A stretch of DNA of 64,000 bases. It comes from Pseudoips prasinana. Taxonomy: Eukaryota; Arthropoda; Insecta; Lepidoptera; Nolidae. This document shows, piece by piece, positions 12,401 to 24,400 of this stretch (its first letter is position 1; each line of letters opens with the position of its first letter). The stretch covers positions 8,500,001-8,564,000 of the forward strand of contig OX621263.1 of NCBI GenBank assembly GCA_951640165.1, in the 5' to 3' direction. A program made the translations under genes and the position numbers. The notes under the pieces are model-generated. The model was not told where the DNA came from, did no database searches, and saw nothing but the letters and a program-made list of their open reading frames with translations.

Positions 12401-15400
12401 AATATTGTGAGACTGTAGGAAGGAAAAGTTATTGAGATTATATTTACGTTAACGCGTCGGTATTATTTTAATTATCTATCTATTTTGTAGGAATTCATTT
12501 AGGTTATAATAACATTTTTGCATTAAATATTTTTGCAGTTCATGTTTAAATTTAGTTTCAAAATCAATATTTTTTATTTTGTCTGGTAATTTATTATATA
12601 TTTTTACGGTCATGGCATAGGGGCCAGAATGAAACATGGCAAATTTTGAGGCGGGTATAGCTAGTTTGTTTGGATCCCTACAGCTGCGTTGATGCGGTCG
12701 TTGGCTACTCGCCAGGGGGAATAATGATGGGTGGTTTTTACAAATTTACACGTTTCCAATATATACATACATGTGAGTGTAAGGATATTCAGTTTAACAA
12801 AATACGGTCGACAGCTTTCCATGGAATCTATATTTGCTAAGATTATGACATTTTTTTTTTTGTGAAATAAATAATTTCCCAGCCTCAACACTATTAGCCC
12901 ACAAAATAATACCATAGTTCGGCCGTGAGTGAGCATAGGCATAGTAAGCTGATATAGCAGTTTTTAAATCAGTACTTTTCTTTAATTCATATAAGGCATA
13001 CACAAATCTCGATAATTTTGAAGTAATGTCTTCGATATGGGCTTTCCAGTTTAAATTTGTATCTATTACAAGTCCTAATAATTTAAATTCTTTGACATTT
13101 TCTAGTTGAAAGCTATTGTATGAATAATTCAACTCTAATTCACATCTTTGGTATGGTCTGAATTGCATCAACTTTGTTTTTGAAAAATTTAGTTCTAAAT
13201 TATGTTCAAATGAACATAATTTAGAACTAAATTTTACATTTTTTACACAATTTAACATCTCGTCAGTGGTGAGCTGGCTAAATAGCCAGCTCACCACTGA
13301 CGAGATGTTGTCGTGTATAGTCTTTTTTACATTTTCATTTTTGTCACAAGGGAATAATAGGGATATGTCGTCAGCAAAGAGAACGGAGTGGGAGTTTATT
13401 TATTTTGGCAGGTCATTGATGTAAATTAGAAATAGTATACAACCTAACACACTGCCTTGGGGTATATACATCGTAACGTTGGCCTTTTCAGACTTGACGT
13501 GTGTAATGGTTCCGCTACGTGGATCGTGGTATTTTACTTCAACGTATTGTTTGCGGTTATCTAAATAAGAGTGAAACCATTGATGTGCTATACCCCTAAC
13601 TCCTATATGATACAATTTCTTTAATAATATATCGTATGAGACGCGATCATATGCCTTGCTCATATCAAGTAGAATACCTATGGCGTACTTCTGGCTACTA
13701 ATTATCTCTAGGGCTTTTTGAATATATTTGTATACTGCCAATGTCGTAGATTTATTTCGCCTAAATCCATTTTGGCTCTCGTCGAATATTTTATATTTTT
13801 CGCAAAAGGAGTAAAGGCGTTTCGTCATAGCAGTCTCAAAAATTTTGGAGAACGTGGAGAGAAGAGCTATCGGTCGGTAATTTTCAACTTGTGTTTGGGC
13901 GCCTTTTTTTAATATCGGTTTAACAATCGATATTTTTAGAAGATCAGGCACAACACCTTGCTCGAACGATTGGTTGACGAGATACATTAATGGTAAGGTA
14001 AATTCTTCAGCGCATGATTTTATGACAATTGGTGGTATATCGTCGTGGCCAACACTGTGTTTATTTTTCAGGTTTTTTATTATTAACTTTATCTCTTTTG
14101 GATCGACAGGTCGGAGGTAAATACAGTTTTCACTCGCTGGTGTAATAGTGTGGCCATTTGGAATAGTGCTAACTTGTCCCGAATTTGCCTTTCCTACTGA
14201 TAAGAAATAATTGTTAAACCAATTGGCGGTGATGTTGGCATCCTCTGTCAGATTATTTCCTACATTCAACTTTATATTCTTCCGAGATGTTTTTGGTAGT
14301 TTATTTGTACGTTCTTTTATTATATGCCACATCATTTTTGTCGTATTTTCTGTCTTTTTCATTCTAAGAATGTAGTTTAGTTTTCGCGAAGAGACTATTG
14401 TCCGTTTAAGTACTTTTTCATATTTCTTGTAAAAATTTTTTAGTACTGGGTGGTTAGTTTTAGTTATTAGTATTTTTAATTGACGTTTATGTTTACATGC
14501 TATTTTAAGTCCAGGTGTAATCCATGTTTTCCTCTGTTAATTTCTTAGCGCCGTCAGTTTTTTTGGAATGCATTTATTCAATAAATTATATAGTGTATAA
14601 TGGAATTATCGTTAATATTATGATTAGGGTTAAATACAGAATTCCAATCTAATTTCTGTAGGTACTTCGGTCTTAAATTTTGTAATATTATATGAAGTGA
14701 ATTTTCTCTGATTCATATACCATGTTTTCTTTTCTTCAATTGATATTTTATTGTTTGGTATCGACACAAGAACACCCCTGTGATCGGATATTCCAAGTTC
14801 CACTTCCTCAACAGTGTTTTCATATCGATAGTTGGTAAATATAAGGTCGATACAAGAGGAAGTATTATGTGTAACTCTTGTCGGTTTAATTACTTGTTGA
14901 GAGAAGTTACAGCTAGTCATTGTATTTAAAAGGGGCAAGGACGATATATTTTTTTCCAAGATATTCACATTAAAGTCTCCTCCGATTATAACATGTTTTC
15001 CTTTATCTTTTGTGTTAATTTTATGTAGTTAAATTTAGTTTAATTTTAATAGTATGTAAATTATAATTTTAAAGGCATAAACAAGATTAAGTTGCAATAA
15101 CACGCCTTACAACAAATTGAGTAGCAACCCTATGTAACAAAGTTACTGTTTAGGCTTAATGAATGGTAATTTCGCGGTTCTCAGTACTTTTCAACTTTTA
15201 ATTTGCTAATAGACTTTTAAGTCTAGTCTTGAAAAGTAAAACCATATATTATGTATTATGAATGATGGTCACTAATCTTTTTTTCATGTAACGGGAAGAA
15301 GGATGAGTTCGCAGTTGTATAGATACATTTGCACTTCGAAACTCGTGCTTACAGCCTACGTAATAAAGTCGAATCATTAGTGTAGCAGATCCTTGGACAG

Positions 15401-18400
15401 TTGCAAACTACAACTGAACACAAAGTAAACACTAAGGAATACATCATTAACCTGAATTTTACTGACCTGTTGGTCAAGTGGTTAGTGACCCTGACTATTA
15501 AGCCAGAGGTTGTGGCTTCAATTCCCCACCAAAGTCAAATTTTTGTGTGATGAGCACGATTATTTATTCTGTGTTTGGGTGTAATTTATTTATAATAAGT
15601 ATGTATTTATAAACGCTGTGTTATGCCAGCCAAAACTTATTGTTTTTTTTTTAAGACAACGCGCGCACATGGCATTCTAACTCCTGTATCGCAAGGTATT
15701 TTACAAACATATAATGGACGTACACAAATTACATCCAGACTGAGAACAACTATTTATGGGTCACACAAATAGTTGTCCGGCGCGGGATTCAAACCCACGC
15801 CACGACACGAAGCAGCAATGCGACTTTCTTAGCCGCCGCGCCACACGTGTAGTCAAATCATCACCTCATCTCATCCCGTGGGTAGCGTAGAAATCATCCT
15901 GTGCCTCTAGCGCGAGTTCCTGCAGTTTACTTACTCGATCACACGTACAGTTTCCTCCCATACATTGTGCACCAGCGCCTCTCGTGGAAACTATTAAGAA
16001 CTAAAACTCTGGTGCTCAACGTATGGGACGAAACTGTACGTGTGATCGAGTAACTGAGGAAATAGGTACCTTTGCCTCTAGCACGAGTTCCTGCAGTTTA
16101 CTTACTCGATCACACGTACAGTTTCCTCCCATACATTGAGCACCAGCGCCTCTCGCGGAAACTATTAAGAACTAAAATTCTGGTGCTCAATGTATGGGAC
16201 GAAACTGTACGTGTGATCGAGTTAGTAAACTGCAGGAACTCGTGCTAGAGGCACTTTTAGAGAATGGGCAGCCATCCATCAAACTGCGATCGCCAACCAG
16301 TCTGCCAAGAGACTTTTCCCAGCTGTGGACGTAGCTAAGCTGACATGAAGTATTTAGAAATATATAAGTATGTTCATCAGTGCCTCTGCCACGACGCGAC
16401 GCCATATAGTTTACTTAGTCGATGACACGCACCGGTTTTTAGTAGTCTTTTTAAGTTTATTGAAGTTTACGCTAGGGGCGGTGCTAGTTACCTAACGTAC
16501 TGGAAAAAACTGTAAGCGAGGAAGTGAACTAATGAACTTGTGGTAGACGTGCTGTTGTCTTTTAAGTCCAGGAAGGTTTCAATAAATAAATATCTTTGAA
16601 CAAATAACACCCTCCTTGTGATCCCAAAATATGGGAACCTATTTTGGGATCACAAGGAGTGTGTTATTTGTTCAAAGATATTTATTTATTGAAACCTTCC
16701 TGGACTTAAAATTAGATCAATATATTTTGAACGCCATATCTGCCACGGACGCCCTGTCATTATTTGATATAATTATTAAAGAAAGAACGGATAAAAGTAA
16801 GTAAGGTAGATGTAGTAAAATATAGCTCTAATAAGTATTGACAATTAGTGAATTTAACATTCATCCGATCCTTTATTGAAAACAAAAAAGCAATCTAGCT
16901 ATATAAGTAGGTATGTATTTACAAAAGAAAAGTAGTTAATGTAATATATCAGTTATCTGGTTTCCATAGTACAAGCTCTGCTTAGTTTGGGATCAAATGG
17001 CCGCGTGTGAATAATGTCCAGGATATTATTACACGTAGCTATAGAAGACACGTTGGCATGCCCAGCATCAGACTACAGTATTTAAGTATGGCGTAACTGC
17101 GAAGGTGTTAAGTTTGAAGACGGCAAAGCTCCTTCGGACGATTTTTTTACTCCTTTCTTTATTTTTTTTTCTTTCTTGTTTATCTGCTGTCAGCCCCATG
17201 GCTTTAATCAGATTTGTTGCCGACATGTAAAACCTGTGAGTGTACATCCTATGACGTGTCATCTCTTATCTTCTAAACTACAGAGTATTCAGACAGAAGC
17301 TGGCCGCACCTTTATCAGCCGAGTTATAAGAGTCATTTGTATTCATAAGTTTTGTAGCTATTATAATGGGCTGCTGAAGACCTTTCTATTTCTTCCTTTA
17401 CTGTTAGGACTTCCAGATAATCATGCTCCGCGTGAACCATTGGAGCATTGGTTAATATCTTATATATTATATTTTCTTTAAATTGAGGCTATTTTAATGC
17501 TGATGGTATTTCCAGGTGAGCGGCGCAAAGTGGCAGTATGCAGCGCGTGCTGCTGTCATGACAATGATGGGTTCCTTCGGGGGAGGCTGCTTCGGGCTCA
17601 TGTAAGTGTTTTTGTAATACAAAACATTTCTTGGCCGGTCCTCTGGACCCCATAATCTGATCAGAGTTAATTATAGGTGATAAATGTTTATATATGCTGT
17701 GTGGCTGACTGAATTTCATCCCGTGGTGGGCGTAGAAGTCGACCGGAAGGTATGCCTCTCAGAGAACGGGCAGGAGTGTCTCTGTGTAGGTACTATAACC
17801 ATTATACTGCGTTCGCCAACCCGACTGCCAAGCGGGGTAATTATGGCATATCCCTCCAAATTATCGACGCAAATCCATTGTGGAAATCTTTTGGGGAGGC
17901 TTTTGTCCAGCACGGGATTTCATTAGGGCTAGAGGCTTATACAACTTGTAACTTAACTAACGCACATCCTGAAAATAGTTTGTTCAGAATCGTTTACTGA
18001 ATCGATTTATATCATTTTAAAATATAGGTAATTGTTTTTCCCAAAATAATTAAAACTACGGAAATTATCGTTGTATTAACCCTGTACAGTCAAAACAAAT
18101 TGAAATGGACCGTAAGTCAAAGTAATAAATCTTTTGAATAGCAGTTTTATTTGTATTCATACAAATTCCATCATTCAACACAAAATAAAGAAAATGAAAC
18201 TTTATTTCAAGAAACTAATTTAGTAAATAACAATGCATATACATGTTAAATCAAAAAATTTGTGTATGTATTATGATTATAACATAATATTCTAATTGGG
18301 GTGTTTGAGGGTGTGCGTTAATTACGTTACATGTTGTATATGGGGAAATTAGAATGATTTTTTTACAAAGAATTCATTTGTAATCAAATATTCTTGGAAC

Positions 18401-21400
18401 CGCAAGACGCAGCGTGGGTAGGCTCTCTACAAGATTGACTTATGATCTTCTAAGGGTCGCTGGATGTGAATAGCACAAGACCGGCAATTTTATAGATCTT
18501 TAGGGGAGGAGGCCTTTGTCCAGCAGTGGACGTCTTTCGGCTGATATGATAATAACGATTTCTCACAAACTAAGGCCGAAGATTCAGGGACACTCTCTAT
18601 ACCTTCGTTGTCATAATTAGAACTTATACGATCAAGCACAGGATTGCCGACGTACGTAGGTACTCTTGAAGACACGTGCCGCAAACTTCCGAGACTATTT
18701 ATATATATATATATATAATTATTTGATGGGCCTGTTGGCGTGGTTAGCAAATGCTTGCTTTTCACGCCGGAGGTCGTGGGTACGATTCCCACCCGGGATA
18801 GATTTTTAAAAAGTAGTATATATCGTATCAGTTATCTGTGCCTCTAGCACGAGTTCCTGCAGTTTACTTACTCGATCACACGTACAGTTTCGTCCCATAC
18901 ATTGAGCACCAGCGCCTCTCGCGGAAACTATTAAGAACTAAAACCCTGGTGCTCAATGTATGGGACGAAACTGTACGTGTGATCGAGTAAGTAAACTGCA
19001 GGAACTCGTGCAATGGTCATAACAGTTATCTGGTTTCCACAATACAAGCTCTGCTTTGTTTGGGATAGATGGCCGTGTGAAATAATGTCCCAGGATATTA
19101 TTATTATTGGTTGCGGGTATTTTTTCCCCAATCCTAGAAACACATTATAGTGCAACCCGGGGTTTGAAGCCAGGACCTCATTAGCTGCGGTTGAAAATGT
19201 ATGCTACCGTTCAACCAGCGAGGAAGTTCAGCATTTTGATGTGAAACATCTATAGCCGCACGTAAAACAGATTTCTGGCGTGGCGACGCATGCCGTGGCG
19301 CATGCGCAATCGACTTTTTATTTTATCATTATGACATATTTAGTTCCTATCACAATATGTTCTTTTCTGCATATTACTTTTACAAAATAATGTCGATGTT
19401 TCACATCTGTCAGGCGTCCCGTGACGGCTCACATTTTTTTTTATTTAACGAAAGTGCTGATTTTTTTGATGTGAAACATATTAGCCGCACGTAAAACCGA
19501 TTTCTGGCGTGGCGACGCATGCCGTGGCGACGCGTCGCCACGCTATACGAAAGTAGTGTGTACGGTGTGGCGACGCGTCGCCATGCACAATCGACATTTT
19601 ATTTTATCATTGACATATTTAGTTCCTATCACAATATGTTCTTTTCTGCATATTACTTTTACAAAATAATGTCGATGTTTCACATCTGCCAGGCGTCCCG
19701 TGACGGCTCACATTTTTTTTTCAGCTTCACACTGACAAAGAACAAAGGGAAGGCAGAAGTGATGGATTTGATCAACAGTATACTTGGATCCCTCGTCGCT
19801 ATTACAGGTTTGTAAATATTATTAACTTTACCGTTAAAAAATCAAAAGTTCTTTGACTGGCCTATTGGTTTAGTGGTTAGTGACCTTATCTGCTAAGCCC
19901 GAGGGTGTGGGTTCGATCCCCACCCAGGACCAATATTTGACTGATGAGCACAATTATTTGTTCAGAGTCTGGGTGTAATTTATCTATATAATAATAATAT
20001 CCTGGGACATTATTTACACGCCATTTGATCCCAAACTAAGCAGTGCTTGTACTATGTATACACTATATTTAAAAGAAAAGTTAAATCAGATTTGGTCGAA
20101 AAAGCCTACTATAATACATCAGATTTTCTAGTTGATAAGTTCTAACCTGACATTTAATCAACTTTTTGACATTTATTTTACTGGTATTTTATTTTTGACA
20201 TATTATTTTTAATTTTTTGATATATTTATTATTGAATAGATTTTTTGCGATATGTAATTTTTAGATTTTCCAAATAATAATTCTTAAATTGAAAACCTTT
20301 AATATTATTATATAAAACATTTGCACGCTATTGTATAGCAAACATGTCCGAACATAATGTCTACTACATCTTGCATGCAATATAATATTTTTTTGTATGT
20401 GTACACATGTTTATGCAAATAAATGCTTACTTACTTACTTACTATGAAAACCAGATATGGAACCATAATATAAATTATTTATTTAATAATACTCAAATAA
20501 AAAGCCATTTTATAAGACATTCTTTATTTTTCATATTCATGTACCTAAATGCCAAAACTATCACGTAAACTTAAACACCCACAGTACCTTATATATATCT
20601 GGTTTCCATGTTTGGGATCAGATAGCCGTGTGTGAATAATTTCCTAAGTTATTATTTAATTAGTAGTAATTTAATCTGACAGGCTACGGCTTTTCCTACT
20701 AAGTGCAGACGCCAGCTCATCAAGCTATCCCAATCTGTCACATTTCCCCAATTGAAAGTGAACCTTACGCTTTGATGATAAAGTTGAAAATCTATAAAAT
20801 AAATCTGACAGATTGGAGTAGCTTGATGTGCTGGCGTCTGTACTTTCGACCTGCCGCAATCGCGTGACCTCTAGCTTAGCAGACAGTGGCACTACCATTA
20901 GACCAAACGACCGGTCTTACTCCTTCCTCTAGGTACCTACTTTTTTCTTCTAACTATACGTTTTCAGCATATACATAAACAATACAGCGATAAAAAATAT
21001 GCGATGTCTAACCTCAGCCGTCAAAACACTTTCATGTATGGCCCTTAGAAGATAAGCACATAGTTCATAGCTAGGTTAAGATACACCGCGTATATACACA
21101 AACGTACTATCTCACGTGCATGCAGAGTTCACCTGTAAGTGATTATTACACTATTACTATATTTATTCGTATGTTAATTAGATCTAAGACGGTGTAAATA
21201 ATTGTTGGTGAACCTATAATCCTAATCCTAACTAATATTATAAATGCGAAAGTAACTCTGTCTGTCTGTTACACTTTCACGCCAAAACTACTGAACGGAT
21301 TTGAATGAAATTTGGTATAAAGATGGTCTAGACCAGTGTTTTTCAACGTGGGGGTCGCGCAGCCTGTTTAGGGGGGTCGCGAAGCTTCTTTAGGGGCGAA

Positions 21401-24400
21401 TTGAATATTTGTCACAAAATAAAATACATGGAAAGAGAGCAACGGTTAGGGGGTCGCGAAATATTTATTCTACCAAAGGGACCGTGTCATGAAAACGGTT
21501 GAAAAACACTGGTCTAGACCCTGAGAAAGAACATATGCTTATAATATTTATAAATAGGATAACACATAGGCCATATTTTATAAAGTTTAACGCGGGTAAA
21601 ACCGCGGGGCACAGCTAGTAATAAATAAATAGCGTGCAATTACATAAGCACATAAATAAAAAATATGTGGGTATATATAAAAGTTATATCTCTCATATAC
21701 GTTCCAGCCGGTTGCTTTCTGTACCGCTCGTGGGAAGCCCTTCTCATCGGGTTCATCGGCGGCGCCATCGCGTCGGGCAGCGCGCCGCTGTTCGACATGA
21801 TGGGCGTCGACGACCCCGTGGGGGCTTCCGCTGTTCACGGCGCTTGTGGATTTTGGGGTAAGCAGTATATTGTAGACATGGGTTGAATGTGATTTGAACC
21901 GAATATACAGGTTGGCCGAGGAGTTGACGTTCAAACGCAAAATTTACACACTTTATGATTAGGAGTATCCGAATCACCCCCACGCATGTTCTACGATTTT
22001 GCGTAGTTTTAGAGATAGAATATTTTTAATGATTTTTTCGTACATTTCACCTAACATCAGTTTTTGTTTTTAGTCTCGTTCTGTAGAACATTTTTGGTTC
22101 AGCTTTTTTATGTTAAATAATAAGCATAGTTTAACCAAACACCCTAAAAAGTATGGTTTATCTAATCACTGCAGAACTGACTTAGGATTTATTCGAAAGT
22201 TCAAAATAAGGGTTGGAGCTCAGGACTCATAAATTTTCAAAGTATCAAAAAAAAACACAAAACCGTAGTACATACATGGGGGTGATTCGGATACTCCTAT
22301 GTTCGGACATTCGGCGAAAATAAAGAATTCGGCCGTAATTCGGTAGGTCTTCGGCTCATTTAGATTATTAAATTTATGAAGGAACAACGTGATTTTTTTA
22401 TATCCATTCAATTCAATTCTTCCATAAAGGCTTTTTTGGATAAGAAACTTCAATTTTGGAGCTAGAGTATATTTGCTGACGCAGCCGGTATCTACAATTT
22501 TTTTTTACTTCATTTATGAATTTTAATTGCAATATTTATACGAAGTACTAAGTAAATTTAATTTTTGTTACATGACTATTTTTATGTTTATTTTAGAGCA
22601 ATAATGTTCATCATCATTATTGTTATTAGTAGTTTGCCTAATTTCTATTATTGTGTATTTTTGTAAGTATTTAATATCGTCACTTATATTCCAACATCGC
22701 GAATAATATATAAGTGTAAGTAATATAAGTGACGATATGGATCCCTTTTGGGTAAAACTCCTTTAACCTTAGCCATTTCTCTCGTCTGAAGCGCAATAAA
22801 GAGCCAATTTTTCCAGCTACTTAATGTCGTCTGTCCATCGTTTTTTGGGTCTACCTACGTTTCTTTTCCCTGCTGGTCCCAGCCATTTAGTTGCTCTTCC
22901 ATCGTCCATCTTTTGTTTTTGTGGCCTGCCCATTTCCATTTCAGACGTAAGGCGTCTGACAGCTGTGTTCATTTTCGTATATCATCGTTTCTAGTTGTAT
23001 GTATTTTCCTTAGTTTTAGTAAGTATTAATTTTGTTTTTTATTTTATTGGTATATGTCAACGTTTGGAAAATTAAGACGAACTGATTTTTTTTTTTTCAA
23101 ATACAGGATAAGGCTTACATGTTCCTTTTTTCTTCTAGTGCCAAATGTTCGGCGTCTAAACCGAACTAGGACCAAATGCTAAAGAAGACTCTTTTTGATG
23201 GACATTATTTTTTATTAATAAAATAAAATAAGCTAAACAAACCAATAAGGCAAGATTCTATGAATGATTTTCTTTTTAAAGGTGTGATAGCTGTGGGACT
23301 TTTTGCTGATAATCCAATCCCTATGGACACTACATACGGCAGATCTGGATTATTCAAAGGTAAACTAACAACATTATTATTATTAGAGAGGTGACGACTG
23401 CCCAGGTTGACAGGGAGGTGGTGAAACTACCTCAACTGAGAAGTTCGTACCTATATATACTTGTCCGCATCTCCTATAGTGAATAAAATGTACCCACCGA
23501 ACTCGCCCGGCGAGATATATCCTCCTTCCTTTCGATTAGACACCCACCGAACTCGCCCGGCGAGATATATCCTCCTTCCTTTCGATTAGACACCCACCGA
23601 ACTCGCCCGGCGAGATATATCCTCCTTCCTTTCGATTAGACACCCACCGAACTCGCCCGGCGAGATATATCCTCCTTCCTTTCGATTAGACACCCACCGA
23701 ACTCGCCCGGCGAGATATATCCTCCTTCCTTTCGATTAGACGCTAGTACTAACGTTACCTTATTAAGTTATAAGACTTACCACCGCTTCGCGGCTTCGTG
23801 TCGCGGATTCGAGTCCCGCGCTGGACAACTAATTGTGTGACTCATAAATAGTTTTTCTGAGTCTGGATGTAATTTGTGTCCGTATATTATATGTTTGTAA
23901 AGTACCCCGCGACACAGGGATTAGATTCCCTATTGCGGGCGTTGTCTTGAAAAACCAAAAATATCTACATACGTTCACACACCGAATATTACGGTACAAC
24001 AATAAGCTTTTCAACGAAAATCAAGGTACCTAACACGTGTCTTTATCAACAAAATAAACTCGGAAAAATCCGGTGGTTGTTGTCATGGCAACCACCACAT
24101 GTTTGCCTAATATGTGCTTCACATTCCGGGAAACAGAACTTCAGAATCTTGTTGCGGGTGCGTTCGGAAACCGGCATTTATAACAATTGTAAAGGAATGA
24201 GACGCTGTGTTCCTTCATGTGAAAGGGAGGTTGTTTTGTCTGGGCGAAGTTGTATACACCTGCTCTTCACAGGATTAGAGAACGGAGCCATTCCCCTGTA
24301 TGAGGTCATAATCCGCGACGAATTGTTTTTAAATTTAAATTGAATTCAACTAGCAGTAGTAAATAGCCGGTCCTTAGATTGGCCATTAGACTTCATGATT

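Larger units (their letters stand above)
12794..14362 (-). pseudogene. LINE reverse transcriptase frame with one stop and two inserted palindromes
   Basis: A single frame runs from 14362 to 12794, interrupted only by TAA at 13397-13399. The catalytic LFADDISLL lies at about 13360. Between that motif and the downstream FSKTKLMQFRPYQ block are two perfect palindromes (13184-13235 and 13254-13309), which lengthen the protein without breaking the frame. The polymerase would carry extra residues exactly where related enzymes have a short linker, so it is probably non-functional. Confidence 0.75.
12121..15020 (-). mobile_element. CR1/Jockey-like LINE, 5'-truncated and decayed
   Basis: On the - strand it carries a piece of endonuclease (about 15000-14630, with HVIIGGDFNVN), reverse transcriptase (14362-12794) and a 3' UTR ending in an AAAT-repeat tail at 12121-12142. 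RT motifs seen: YRPIALLSTFSKIFE, GILLDMSKAYDRVSYD, YIPQGSVLG and LFADDISLL. TAA at 13397-13399 lies just before the catalytic FADD motif, in the same frame. A frame change occurs at a run of T near 12850. It resembles CR1- or Jockey-group elements; the clade is uncertain. Confidence 0.82.

Noticed and set aside
23491..23740. CRISPR array
   Set aside because: Units are directly adjacent with no unique spacers, and the DNA is from an animal.
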